Assembly: GCF_036320965.1 (NCBI RefSeq) | Contig: NC_092240.1 | Coordinates: 12,359,501 to 12,423,500, forward strand | Direction of reading: 5' to 3' | DNA from: Panulirus ornatus | Taxonomy: Eukaryota; Arthropoda; Malacostraca; Decapoda; Palinuridae | Length of the DNA: 64,000 bases | Shown: positions 11,031 to 21,439 of the stretch, piece by piece | How positions within the stretch are numbered: position 1 is the first letter of the stretch | Layout: each line of letters opens with the position of its first letter | Notes under the pieces: model-generated | What the model was told of the DNA's origin: nothing | Database searches by the model: none | The model's input: only the letters and a program-made list of their open reading frames with translations | Made by a program: the position numbers and the translations under genes

Positions 11031-11524
11031 ATATGTTTATATAACCTTACAGAATGTATAATTCTCTTACACAGGTACTGTGCCCTGTGGCTGTTCAGTG
11101 AAGGCTTAGCAGCTCTGTTATGATCCCCAGGATCTGTATGGCTACGAAATCATTCTCTGGCAAATCAAACGAACGTACAATAAAGATACACCACATCATT
11201 TCCATACGTTTTAGAGAACATTTCTCTTTTTTTTTTTCTTCGTCAATTAGTTATTCATACTGAAGGGGTGGGGGTGGGGGGGGGGGGGGGTGTGAGGTTC
11301 CTTCCTCACCCTTGGATCAAACTGGCTTTTGTTGTTTTGTTCTTCGTTCTAATCAGGTTTTCGTCCTCCCCTCTCCATCCTGCAGGTACTGTCACCTCCC
11401 CCCTTCCATTTTTTTTCATCGGTTCTGGGCCCTCAATATGGCAAACAACAAGGGGGGGGGGGTAATTTTTTGGCTGGGTGTACAGGGGTGTTTGTTGCAG
11501 GTGTGTGTGTGTGTGTTGTTTTGA
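11031..11524. other. Unassigned sequence with G runs
   Basis: G-rich runs at 11266-11290 and 11452-11462. No gene seen. Confidence 0.6.

Positions 11525-11597
<73 letters not shown>
11525..11597. repeat. (AT)n at the 5' truncation point of RTE copy D
   Basis: The LINE sequence starts immediately after this array; a short (GT)n lies just upstream. Confidence 0.97.
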
Positions 11598-11599
<2 letters not shown>

Positions 11600-13937
11600 T
11601 GAGCTTGAGAAGGAGACCTGTGTGAGGAAGTACCACGAGAGACTGAGTACAGAATGGAAAAAGGTGAGAACAATGGAAGTAAGGGGAGTGGGGGAGGAAT
11701 GGGATGTATTTAGGGAATCAGTGATGGATTGCGCAAAAGATGCTTGTGACATGAGAAGAGTGGGAGGTGGGTTGATTAGAAAGGGTAGTGAGTGGTGGGA
11801 TGAAGAAGTATGAGTATTAGTGAAAGAGAAGAGAGAGGCATTTGGACGATTTTTGCAGGGAAAAAATGCAATTGAGTGGGAGATGTATAAAAGAAAGAGA
11901 CAGGAGGCCAAGAGAAAGGTGCAAGAGGTGAAAAAAAGGGCAAATGAGAGTTGGGGTGAGAGAGTATCATTAAATTTTAGGGAGAATAAAAAGATGTTCT
12001 GGAAGGAGGTAAATAAAGTGCGTAAGACAAGGGAGCAAATGGGAACTTCAGTGAAGGGCGCAAATGGGGAGGTGATAACAAGTAGTGGTGATGTGAGAAG
12101 GAGATGGAGTGAGTATTTTGAAGGTTTGTTGAATGTGTTTGATGATAGAGTGGCAGATATAGGGTGTTTTGGTCGAGGTGGTGTGCAAAGTGAGAGGGTT
12201 AGGGAAAATGATTTGGTAAACAGAGAAGAGGTAGTGAAAGCTTTGCGGAAGATGAAAGCCGGCAAGGCAGCAGGTTTGGATGGTATTGCAGTGGAATTTA
12301 TTAAAAAAGGGGGTGACTGTATTGTTGACTGGTTGGTAAGGTTATTTAATGTATGTATGACTCATGGTGAGGTGCCTGAGGATTGGCGGAATGCGTGCAT
12401 AGTGCCATTGTACAAAGGCAAAGGGGATAAGAGTGAGTGCTCAAATTACAGAGGTATAAGTTTGTTGAGTATTCCTGGTAAATTATATGGGAGGGTATTG
12501 ATTGAGAGGGTGAAGGCATGTACAGAGCATCAGATTGGGGAAGAGCAGTGTGGTTTCAGAAGTGGTAGAGGATGTGTGGATCAGGTGTTTGCTTTGAAGA
12601 ATGTATGTGAGAAATACTTAGAAAAGCAAATGGATTTGTATGTAGCATTTATGGATCTGGAGAAGGCATATGATAGAGTTGATAGAGATGCTCTGTGGAA
12701 GGTATTAAGAATATATGGTGTGGGAGGAAAGTTGTTAGAAGCAGTGAAAAGTTTTTATCGAGGATGTAAGGCATGTGTACGTGTAGGAAGAGAGGAAAGT
12801 GATTGGTTCTCAGTGAATGTAGGTTTGCGGCAGGGGTGTGTGATGTCTCCATGGTTGTTTAATTTGTTTATGGATGGGGTTGTTAGGGAGGTAAATGCAA
12901 GAGTTTTGGAAAGAGGGGCAAGTATGAAGTCTGTTGGGGATGAGAGAGCTTGGGAAGTGAGTCAGTTGTTGTTCGCTGATGATACAGCGCTGGTGGCTGA
13001 TTCATGTGAGAAACTGCAGAAGCTGGTGACTGAGTTTGGAAAAGTGTGTGGAAGAAGAAAGTTAAGAGTAAATGTGAATAAGAGCAAGGTTATTAGGTAC
13101 AGTAGGGTTGAGGGTCAAGTCAATTGGGAGGTGAGTTTGAATGGAGAAAAACTGGAGGAAGTGAAGTGTTTTAGATATCTGGGAGTGGATCTGGCAGCGG
13201 ATGGAACCATGGAAGCGGAAGTGGATCATAGGGTGGGGGAGGGGGCGAAAATCCTGGGGGCCTTGAAGAATGTGTGGAAGTCGAGAACATTATCTCGGAA
13301 AGCAAAAATGGGTATGTTTGAAGGAATAGTGGTTCCAACAATGTTGTATGGTTGCGAGGCGTGGGCTATGGATAGAGTTGTGCGCAGGAGGATGGATGTG
13401 CTGGAAATGAGATGTTTGAGGACAATGTGTGGTGTGAGGTGGTTTGATCGAGTGAGTAACGTAAGGGTAAGAGAGATGTGTGGAAATAAAAAGAGCGTGG
13501 TTGAGAGAGCAGAAGAGGGTGTTTTGAAGTGGTTTGGGCACATGGAGAGAATGAGTGAGGAAAGATTGACCAAGAGGATATATGTGTCGGAGGTGGAGGG
13601 AACAAGGAGAAGAGGGAGACCAAATTGGAGGTGGAAAGATGGAGTGAAAAAGATTTGTGTGATCGGGGCCTGAACATGCAGGAGGGTGAAAGGAGGGCAA
13701 GAAATAGAGTGAATTGGAGCGATGTGGTATACCGGGGTTGACGTGCTGTCAGTGGATTGAAGCAAGGCATGTGAAGCGTCTGGGGTAAACCATGGAAAGC
13801 TGTGTAGGTATGTATATTTGCGTGTGTGGACGTATGTATATACATGTGTATGGGGGGGGGGGGAGTTGGGCCATTCCTTTCGTCTGTTTCCTTGCGCTAC
13901 CTCGCAAACGCGGGAGACAGCGACAAAGTATAATAAA
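11598..13937 (+). mobile_element. RTE-clade non-LTR retrotransposon, 5'-truncated, short-tail subfamily (copy D)
   Basis: This is the best-preserved LINE in the window. It begins abruptly against an (AT)n array, so the apurinic endonuclease domain expected upstream in RTE elements is missing. It carries the reverse transcriptase, the C-terminal region and a 3' tail. The tail ends with the module CGCTACCTCGC..CGCGGGAGACAGCG followed by an A-rich and (TA)n/(TG)n stretch. The coding part is interrupted once in frame and frameshifted near its end, so it is not active as it stands. A second copy at 8.3-9.4 kb is almost identical in protein over about 330 residues, which implies recent amplification. 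RTE assignment rests on the RT motifs and the C-terminal block with WFGHMERM and GRPNWRWKDG; I could not run a database comparison. Confidence 0.9.
11820..13673 (+). pseudogene. RTE reverse transcriptase ORF (617 codons open), broken at both ends
   Basis: This frame encodes the LINE reverse transcriptase, which copies the element RNA at a nicked chromosomal target. Visible RT landmarks are AGLDGI at residues 151-156, YKGKGDKSECSNYRGISLL at about 198-216, CGFRSGRG at 244-251, FMDLEKAYDRVD at 277-288 (first catalytic Asp), GLRQGCVMSP at 335-344, the catalytic box FADD at 385-388, and KCFRYLGVDL at 449-458. The C-terminal region ends in GRRRGRPNWRWKDG-like sequence. The Met at 11820 is only the first Met after a TGA at 11811-11813. 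The same frame continues upstream to about 11598 and ends in WWDEEV just before that stop. The stop fits a CGA to TGA change, the usual decay of a methylated CpG, though the original codon is not observed. Near 13650 one T is missing relative to the 8.3-kb copy. This frameshifts the last ~30 codons, whose expected stop lies at 13739-13741. Confidence 0.88.
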
Positions 13938-13949
13938 AAAAAGAAAAAA

Positions 13950-13950
<1 letters not shown>
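13742..13950 (+). mobile_element. 3' untranslated tail of RTE copy D with terminal stem-loop
   Basis: The tail holds a TATG-rich microsatellite-like stretch, a G run at 13851-13863, the block GGGCCATTCCTTTCGTCTG, then the GCGCTACCTCGC..CGCGGG module ending near 13937. The module can form a stem CGC/GCG with loop AAAC, enlarged by an outer CC/GG pair across a bulged T. Other copies carry loops TAAC, AAGC or CAAC with the same stem. In RTE and related LINEs the 3' end is what the reverse transcriptase recognises, so this hairpin is a candidate recognition site (inference). Confidence 0.7.

Positions 13951-13993
<43 letters not shown>
13950..13993. repeat. (TA)n(TG)n after the RTE copy D tail
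   Basis: TA changes to TG at about 13962. Confidence 0.97.
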
Positions 13994-13994
<1 letters not shown>

Positions 13995-14180
13995 GCAGGA
14001 TTTCGCTTGCTCAAGGATACACCGTGAGCGAGAGGCCATCTTTCGTGACCCTTTATCATTCATTACAAGTACAGTTTCGTTAAAGAATTCTAGATTTCCC
14101 TGCTACAGGATGTAGCGCAGCCTTGAGGTACCAGGAGCCTTTGGAAAGGTCCAAGGAATTCTTATGACTCTTTCACAATG

Positions 14181-14405
14181 CTATTTCCTGTGGGGTCGGG
14201 TAGCGACAGGATTGGATGAAGGCAAGCATGTATATGTATGTATGTATATGTCTGCATATGTGTATGTATATATTGATATGTATATGTATATGTGAGTATG
14301 GGAGAGTTTCTCTACATACATGTGTATATGAGTGGATGGGCCTTTCTTCGTCTGTTTCCTGGCGCTACCTCGATGATGCAGGAAACAGCGATTATGTATG
14401 ATGAA
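14181..14405 (+). mobile_element. RTE 3' tail fragment (copy F)
   Basis: Only the tail is present: TTTCCTGTGGGGTCGGGTAGC, GGATGAAGGCAAGCATG, a degenerate (TATG)n stretch, GGGCCTTTCTTCGTCTG, then GCGCTACCTCG and a decayed version of the terminal hairpin ending in GGAAACAGCG. It matches the reverse complement of 6721-6915 block by block. Confidence 0.75.
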
Positions 14406-14634
14406 ATATATATTGGAAAAAAATTATCTCCTTCGGCGCTCATGTTTACATTTTCTCTCGTCAGACTCTAATCTTCCCCCAGGGAAATTCTTTGCACAAA
14501 TTCCGGTGTGACACAGATGCATACGCCAGCCTTCAATTACACAATGAAAAATTGAAGCCAGTAAAGAGGGAGAGGAACAAGAGAAATTGATGACGTCTTC
14601 CAATCCGTCGGAACAACATGGCAGGCCAGCGAGG

Positions 14635-14638
<4 letters not shown>

Positions 14639-14669
<31 letters not shown>
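14639..14669. repeat. (GA)n microsatellite
   Basis: First of three (GA)n blocks punctuating the 163-bp duplication. Confidence 0.97.
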
Positions 14670-14672
<3 letters not shown>

Positions 14673-14765
14673 CCCCACTTACGAGATGTTACCTGGAGGC
14701 AGGGTCAGCGCGTAGCGTCCACCGCAGATGAATTTAGAGTTACGAAGAACGGGCCGTGTGGACTG

Positions 14766-14835
<70 letters not shown>

Positions 14836-14928
14836 CCCCACTTACGAGATGTTACCTGGAGGCAGGGTCAGCGCGTAGCGTCCACCGCAGATGAATTTAG
14901 AGTTACGAAGAACGGGCCGTGTGGACTG

Positions 14929-15015
<87 letters not shown>
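14673..15015. repeat. Tandem duplication with 163-bp spacing, each copy ending in (GA)n
   Basis: CCCCACTTACGAGATGTTAC begins at 14673 and again at 14836, and both copies run through GGAGGCAGGGTCAGCGCG and GAACGGGCCGTGTGGACTGG into (GA)n. The second (GA)n (14933-15015) is longer than the first (14770-14832). The frames through this region are not genes. Confidence 0.9.
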
Positions 15016-15016
<1 letters not shown>

Positions 15017-15219
15017 CAGAACTCAAGATTCAGGCGGAAGAAAGCAAGAGACGAGAGGGAAGGAAGAGATGAAAGAAGAGATGGGGGTACGCTATCATCA
15101 TCAAAGACATTGGGGTGGAGGTTGTGGGGTGGGATTTGAGGGGGTCGAGTTTTAACCCCGGGGAGAAATGAAATGATGTAAACGTACATCAAAGGACAGG
15201 AGATTGACGACATCGGCTT

Positions 15220-15408
15220 TGACGTCTAAGATTAAGATATCAGTTACAAGGTTTTGCGATGTCAGAGTCAATGACGTATACAATGGTCGCAACCGGAGAG
15301 ATGAATGACGTGGGTTATGACGTCAGAGATATATGGCCCCTGAGCGCAACTGCACCTTCAGCTTTAAAGCACGTTGGCTTAACGTCAGTGACGTCATATA
15401 TGACGCCG
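15220..15408. promoter_or_regulatory. Cluster of TGACGT (CRE-like) motifs
   Basis: TGACGT occurs at 15220, 15272, 15306, 15318 and 15389. Two of these are full palindromic CREs, TGACGTCA at 15318-15325 and 15389-15396, with further AACGTCA and TGACGCC variants at 15381-15408. TGACGTCA is the binding site of CREB/ATF bZIP factors. No transcript or start site is apparent nearby, so the regulatory reading is only a possibility. Confidence 0.4.
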
Positions 15409-16149
15409 ATACAGGCCACCATATTTTCGTGCTTGAAGGTCGAAGTTCGTGATGCCAGGGGGTGACGAAATCAGATCCCCTGACATTCAAGGCAGATTTC
15501 TTTTAACAGAGAAAATATACGATGCCAAAAGGTATTGCAAAGGCCATGTGTGTATCAACAACAAAACCCCATACTGTCCTCTTTATACTTTTAAGTAATG
15601 TGAGGCATAAGATCCAGGCGATTCTGGAAGGCTCCATTATATTCTCGTAAGCTGGATGATGATCAATTCGGGCCTTTTACGTTGCCTTAAAGACAAGTGT
15701 CATCAGTTCTCAAGATATCTTTACCGTCTTCCCGCTGAAGGAGAAAGAACGCATCATAAACCAACTTCTACGCCAAGATATGTCCCTCATTCTTGGAGGA
15801 GGAGGGACCCTAAAACAGCTGAAGAGATATGTAAAGAAACGGAGGAAGAACTCAAGAGGGTATTTATGCAAAGGGATTCAAACAGCAACACACCACTGGG
15901 TCCTTTCGAGGGTGTTTGTGATGGTGGAGGAGATCAGGAACTCAGAGAATAAAGCACTAAGACTCTGCGTGACTAAGGAGGCGTAAATAGTATCAGTCAT
16001 GAAACTGAAGCGAAGTATCCATCAAGTCTATTCCCAAAAATATCTATCTTCAGTTCTCACTATGCGTCAGTAGTCCTCTTGAAGAGGAAAGAAATCTTTG
16101 ACGAGTAGTTTTTTCTCATTATTGTGAGCTAAATCTGACAGAACTAGCC
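15409..16149. other. Unassigned sequence between CRE cluster and LINE relic
   Basis: Two overlapping frames of 98 and 68 codons start at 15656 and 15780. A third frame contains a stretch faintly like ribosomal protein S2 (see rejected items). Not convincing as a gene. Confidence 0.5.
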
Positions 16150-18260
16150 TTAATTAGTTGCTCAGATCGACATTATCAAACTCCTTGATAATTCTGATTA
16201 CCTCTAATAATTCGAATCTAAACCTTCTCTTTCGAAAGTGATTAAGTTTAAGTTGTCTGAATGATTCTCAGAGTTTCTTTGTCCGAGAATCCTCTCGCGT
16301 ATTCGCCTGTATACTGCTTATACTCTAAGTCTCTTTTTAAGAAAGGTGACCGAAACTGAGCACCATTTAGTGGTTGACGACGCTTTAGTGATATGTACAG
16401 AGTGAGGAGTATTTCCTTAGAATTACATTCGAAACCTCCACTTGTAAATCCAAGAATTTTTTGTTCGCCTTCATTACCGCTGTTATGAACGCCTTCCTTG
16501 GCTCTTGGTCGTCAGAGAATTTTTTTCTAACCAAAGTCATTTTCTTCACTTACCTCTCATAGCTTAACAAAATTCATGCTGAAGAGTAAAACTTTTGCGC
16601 AGCAAATTTCAAAAACTCAAGTGCTCAACTTTGCACTTATCGGTATGAAAAATTATTTTGCTTCTTGTGAGCCCCCATTCTGGGCGTCAGTTTGTCAATG
16701 TCGGTTTGGAGTCAGTTTGTCCACGTCAGTTTGGAGTCAGTTTGTCCATGTCGGTATGAAGCTGAAGACTTTCTCTTTCTCATTCATTTCCTCAGCTTAG
16801 GATCATTTGCGGATATTGAGGTCTTACAAAGCACCTCCATTATCAGTGTTACTGATATACATGAGAAAGAGAACCAGTCCCAAAACTGATCCCCGTGGCC
16901 CCTCCACTTCTCACGTCTAACCATCCTAACCCTTGGCCATTAATTACTACCCATAGTTAAAGTCAGGCAACCAGTTTCCTAAACAGTGACGTTCTACTCC
17001 ACACCTAACAAAACTTTTGTTAATAATTTTGATGTGGGAATTTATCAAATGCTCCTCTGAGAGTTGGAATAGATGACATGAACTGTTTTACTTTCATGAC
17101 ACATGTTCAAATACCACAAAAGAAATCAAGCAGATCTCTCAGACATGAACACAGGCGTCGTCGAAGACCATGCTGATGATAATCGTATTCGATGTGGTGC
17201 TCCTCTAAAAGATTCTTTTTTTGGAGTCTAATACTATGTGGTGTTTCTCTAAAAGATTCTTTTGTGGAGTCTAATACTATGTGGTGTTCCTCTAAAAGAT
17301 TTTTCTTGGAGTCTAATATCATGTGGTGCTCCTCTAAAAGATTTTTTTGGAGTCTAATATCATGTGGTGCTCCTCTAAAAGATTTTTCTTGGAGTCTGAT
17401 ACTATGTGGTGTTCCTCTAAAAGATTTTTCTTGGAGTCCAATACTATGTGGTGTTCCTCTAAAAGTTTTTTCTTGGAGTCTAATATCATGTGGTGCTCCT
17501 CTAAAAGATTCTTTTGTGGAGTCTAATACTATGTGGTGTTCCTCTAAAAGATTCTTTTTGGAGTCCAATACTATGTGGTGCTCCTCTAAAAGATTTTTCT
17601 TGGAGTCTAATACCATGTGGTGCTCCTCTAAAAGATTTTTCTTGGAGTCTAATATCATGTGGTTCTCCTCTAAAAGATTTTTCTTGGAGTCTGATACTAT
17701 GTGGTGTTCCTCTAAAAGATTTTTCTTGGAGTCTAATACTATGTGGTGTTCCTCTAAACGATTTCTTTTTTGGAGTCTAATACTATGTGGTGCTCCTCTA
17801 AAAGATTCTTTTGTGGGGTCTAATTCTATGTCGTGTTCCTCTAAAAGATTTTTCTTGGAGTCTAATGCTATGTGGTGCTCCTCTAAAAGATTCTTTTGTG
17901 GAGTCTAATTCTATGTCGTGTTTCTCTAAAAGATTTTTCTTGGAGTCTAATACTATGTGGTGCTCTTGTAAAAGATTTTTCTTGGAGTCTAGTCTCTCAT
18001 CATAGCTTCCGTAAGTCTACCAACTCGAGAAGTTAAGTGTAATTGAGCGATAATTCCCAGGCAGGGTCTTGCCACCTCTTTTGAGCACTGGTGTTAAATT
18101 GGCTAACTTCCAATCCTTAGGAGCTTTCCCTATAGCAAGTGACTTACGGAAAAGAGCAGCCATGGTCTTAACTATCTCATATTTCTTTTTTTTCTTCGCT
18201 TCTTTTAAAGTCCTCGGATAAAAGTTTTCAGAGTCTCTGCCGTTTTCTTGACTCTGATTT
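16150..18260 (-). pseudogene. Decayed CR1-like LINE reverse transcriptase, split by an internal minisatellite
   Basis: Translating the minus strand piecewise gives a recognisable RT in correct order. APKDWKLANLTPVLKRGGKT and LPGNYRSITLNF lie at 18030-18171 and HQHGLRRRLCSCLRDLLDFF at 17108-17180. AFDKFPHQN is near 17045, VVINGQGLGWLDV at 16900-16955 and GSVLGLVLFLMYISNTDN at 16829-16902. A frameshifted remnant of the catalytic ADD follows near 16810. The C-terminal part is EVSEENDFG, KILGFTSGGFECNSKEILLT and LEYKQYTGEYARGF (about 16250-16560), then RRFRFELLEVIRIIKEFDNV near 16160-16240. Many stops and frameshifts show an old copy. Motifs such as LTLYxSL and FDNV fit CR1-like LINEs, and the clade call is inference. 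About 800 bp of 42-bp minisatellite sits between the DWKLAN and QHG blocks. Confidence 0.75.
17190..17995. repeat. 42-bp minisatellite, about 19 copies, inside the CR1-like LINE
   Basis: The unit reads GAGTCTAATACTATGTGGTG, TTCCTCTAAAAGATTTTTCT, TG, with units of 40-43 bp in places. Read on the minus strand it keeps a 14-residue period, VLDSKKNLLEEHHI. The last unit runs into LLEEHHIEYDYHQHG, the LINE's own sequence just before the QHG motif, so the unit was probably copied from the LINE itself. Neither the open frame on the minus strand (17107-17658) nor the one on the plus strand (17192-17908) is likely to be a gene. Confidence 0.9.
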
Positions 18261-18377
18261 CATTTTGTGCTGGAAATAGATCTTTAGACTGTATGCCAAT
18301 ATGTTGTCGTATGCTTTCCTCGCCTAGCAGTGGAATTGGAACCGGGATATGAGTCGTGTGTCTCTAGTGGTTAATAC

Positions 18378-18444
18378 TGATATGATCAACATCACTCAAG
18401 ATCTTTACCACTGATATGATCAATATCACCGAAGATCTTTACCA
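18378..18444. repeat. Short tandem duplication (about 35 bp x2)
   Basis: ACTGATATGATCAACATCAC..AAGATCTTTACC is followed at once by ACTGATATGATCAATATCAC..AAGATCTTTACC. Confidence 0.8.
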
Positions 18445-19131
18445 TAGCTTCACAGCCATGAACCTAAGCCAACTCTTTGCCGAAAAAATAATGACCAACT
18501 GACCAGGTATTGACTCTCTCTCTTGGAAGATGAATTCCCTCTACTACGACAAATATTTTACCGAAGCTTTTTCGAGCTACATCCAAACAGTTTTCTTTGA
18601 TGATATCATTCCAAATTAACCTGTCGATGCAAGATTTGCAAAACAGATAGAGTGGCATTATAACAAGACATGTCTCCTTAAGAGTAACCTGCAATTTCTG
18701 TATCCTTAGTAACGAGTCAACTATCTGCCTTTAATATGCGACTGAAATTATCACTAAGAGAGAAAATAGCTTTCTTCGTTGTCAGAAAGAAAGTTTCCGC
18801 TTCTCCACGTTTCATGTCCTTAAAAATTCCTTTCTCTTCTACCGTCCTCGTTTTTGGCGTCATCCTTAGATGTGTTTCTGAGGCTCCCTCATAATCTCCC
18901 TCCTACCTCATGTATCCGCAACCATCACCTGCTCATCACCCTCACCTCATATGTCCTCAGGATCCTCTCACACACACGTGTATCCACAGTTCATCACTTG
19001 TGTCCTTTTTCACTACGTGTTCAATTCCCATTCACACTCCCGCTCCCTTACTCCGTCTCTCCCACTATTTCCCTCGTTATCAAAAAACACAGTCTGACAA
19101 CACGCGGTTGCCTCATTGTCTTCTCTTTCTC
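18445..19131. other. Unassigned sequence
   Basis: May include the eroded 5' part of the CR1-like LINE, but I cannot align it. The plus strand becomes pyrimidine-rich toward 19.1 kb. Confidence 0.5.
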
Positions 19132-19171
19132 CTTCTTCTCCTTCTTCTTCTTCTTCTTCTTCTTCTTCTTC
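19132..19171. repeat. (CTT)n microsatellite
   Basis: About 13 CTT units within a wider pyrimidine-rich stretch (19115-19200). Confidence 0.95.
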
Positions 19172-19228
19172 CCTTCTCCTCTTGCTCCTCCTTATCAGCG
19201 CATTCATTTAATCAGTTCTCAAATCCTC

Positions 19229-19231
<3 letters not shown>

Positions 19232-19279
<48 letters not shown>
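19232..19279. repeat. (GA)n microsatellite
   Basis: About 24 GA units; a shorter one lies at 19393-19411. Confidence 0.97.
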
Positions 19280-19283
<4 letters not shown>

Positions 19284-19694
19284 TAGGTTAGCCAGCGAGA
19301 AACATTACTTTCAGTGCTCGTTAACTCGGCTTATGCCAGAGCACCCCAGCTGGTCACCGTGCTGGCACGACAGGCCTTGACGAGTGTAAGACTAGAGAGA
19401 GAGAGAGAGAGGATTACCTCCTCCAGGAGATGTGGGTATCGTTGGGTAATCGCCAGCTTTCCCTAGACAACCCTTTTGGATAAGAATTCATTCCGGCCTC
19501 CGTTGATCTTTCGCTTTCGTATTTTCCATAAAATTTTCTTTGTCCCAATTTCTTTACATTTTTTTCTTCATGCCGTACTTAAGTATTCTTTTTTACATTC
19601 GTTTTTGGTTGAAGCTTATAGTTTCGAGGGACTGATTTTGCCTCAGAGGTTCCATGTACGAGGGATCTCACCCTAGGTATCAGGTTACTCATAT

Positions 19695-19695
<1 letters not shown>

Positions 19696-19741
<46 letters not shown>
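19696..19741. repeat. (GA)n microsatellite
   Basis: About 23 GA units. Confidence 0.97.
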
Positions 19742-19744
<3 letters not shown>

Positions 19745-19822
19745 CAGAAGAATCACATTCTACGTCACCAGAACATCTCAGCGAACGATCTACTTGCATA
19801 TATGCAACGAGTCGGCGCCACG

Positions 19823-19823
<1 letters not shown>

Positions 19824-19881
<58 letters not shown>
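19824..19881. repeat. (GA)n microsatellite
   Basis: About 29 GA units. Confidence 0.97.
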
Positions 19882-19884
<3 letters not shown>

Positions 19885-20175
19885 CACAGTAAGCCCAGAG
19901 CTGCGGCAGAACACGGGCCACACGTCTTTAGGGGACACATTACAGGCCTCGAGCGTCGCCCCAGCCAACGGATGAGGCTGGCGCAACACGCAGCGGAGGA
20001 CAGTAAACGGAAGGGTAAATTACCAGCGAACGGCTACTGACCGGAGGCAGTGTAGGCATGTTACTACCCTGACTGTATGGATATCTATCCTGGAAATCCC
20101 TCGTGGACTGGGGGGGGAAAAAAAAGAAACAAATACTGCTGGAATATCCAAATCGACAGGGCTCAAGCGCAGCGA

Positions 20176-20178
<3 letters not shown>

Positions 20179-20254
<76 letters not shown>
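20179..20254. repeat. (GA)n microsatellite
   Basis: About 38 GA units. Confidence 0.98.
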
Positions 20255-20257
<3 letters not shown>

Positions 20258-20486
20258 CTAACAGCCGGCACCACCACCATTATGGCCTCGTTTACTCATC
20301 CTATGCCAGGCTAGAAGACCCAGATGGCGGCTGTGTTGGACATCTTAAAGTGTACACTTGTATGCATTGATTCACCCGACTTCATCTCATACTCGCTTCC
20401 GTATCTACACACACACCTGCTGTTTTAGAGCCATGCTTCAGCTTGTTCTACCTTTGTTCCTGCTGCTCTTGGCGTGATGGCGTGGG

Positions 20487-20488
<2 letters not shown>

Positions 20489-20562
<74 letters not shown>
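20489..20562. repeat. (CT)n microsatellite
   Basis: The first of the few arrays with the pyrimidine strand on plus. Confidence 0.98.
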
Positions 20563-20566
<4 letters not shown>

Positions 20567-20755
20567 GTTTGTGGTGTGATAAGCATCCCCAAATCTACCG
20601 TTGTGTCCGGGGAACCGGTGTCTCAATGTAGATAAGAGTGATATAAAGAAAACCGTCTCAAAGTGCCCCCCCTTTCCTCAGACGTTCAGACAACTTCAAC
20701 GATGTTAGTCAGGTAGATATGCCAATTGTCCGTCCATTAATGTTGACTTGTAAAG

Positions 20756-20838
20756 GAGAAAACGTCAATATGAATGAGAAAACGTCAATATAAATGAGAA
20801 GAAGTCAATATTAATGAGAAAATGTCAATATAAATGGG
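20756..20838. repeat. 20-bp minisatellite, four copies
   Basis: The unit GAGAAAACGTCAATATAAAT is repeated four times with few substitutions. Confidence 0.85.
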
Positions 20839-21055
20839 AACTAAGAGACTACAAATACCCATCTTCATGGAACTCATCCTAACGCCCAATCATACAGCTT
20901 TTTTAAATGCCTTTGTGTATGGCCTTTGAAAAAGTTTTCCTCTTAGTTCCTAATTTTTAGTCCTCAAACCCGTTACACTTCAAACTTCAAAGACTTTTTC
21001 TTCTGTGAAGGCTTAGACGTCTGCATTTATATTAAGGTCATGTTTGGTATTATCA

Positions 21056-21330
21056 TTAACATAGCTACTGAAAGTTTTTATAACTACTGTTATTAAAAGT
21101 TACTATACCTACTAGAGTTTATATATGTTGCTTAAAGTTTTATAACTTCTGTTTCTGAGAGTATTATAACTGCTGGAGGTGATATCTGCTACTGAAAGTA
21201 TTATAACTGTTAGACGTGATACCTGCTATTGAAAGTAATATAACTACCCAAGTGATATCTGTTACTGAAAGAATTATAACCAGCTGGAGGCGAAACCAAC
21301 CACTGAAAAGTAGTATAATTACGAAGGTGA
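21056..21330. repeat. Degenerate 35-42-bp minisatellite, about seven copies
   Basis: Units centre on CTACTGAAAGTATTATAACT followed by GCTGGAGGTGATATCTG. Copies toward 21060 are badly eroded. Confidence 0.7.
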
Positions 21331-21439
21331 GTTTAACATCTTTTTAATCACACGGTCCAACACATGTCAAAGACCCTTGGCTAATTGAGGCACCGCTCAA
21401 GTGTTTAAATGGGTATCATAAGGTTAACGTTCATTCCAG

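Noticed and set aside
11306..12265. A 319-codon minus-strand frame
   Set aside because: It is the antisense of the RTE reverse transcriptase plus an Ile-Tyr run from (AT)n.
13226..14059. A 277-codon minus-strand frame rich in Ser, Pro and Thr
   Set aside because: Antisense shadow of the LINE C-terminus and tail; the same shadow appears opposite copies C and E.
15656..15990. A third-frame stretch (QDIFTVFPLKEKERIINQLL .. FVMVEEIRNSENKALRLCV) faintly like the LFSLPIKE..IIDFF region of ribosomal protein S2
   Set aside because: The resemblance needs gaps of unequal size and lacks the well-conserved central block. A processed pseudogene is possible; a translated search of 15600-16000 against ribosomal proteins would decide it.
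17192..17908. A 238-codon plus-strand frame with SKRFFLESNTMWCS repeats
   Set aside because: Antisense of the 42-bp minisatellite; the period divisible by three keeps any frame open.
18310..18360. A B-box-like GGTTCCAATTCC on the minus strand (18327-18338)
   Set aside because: No matching A box at proper distance and no similarity to the SINE bodies in this window.
19280..19290. GGTTAGGTTAG, resembling the arthropod telomere repeat TTAGG
   Set aside because: Only two units next to (GA)n; far too short for a telomere or interstitial telomeric array.
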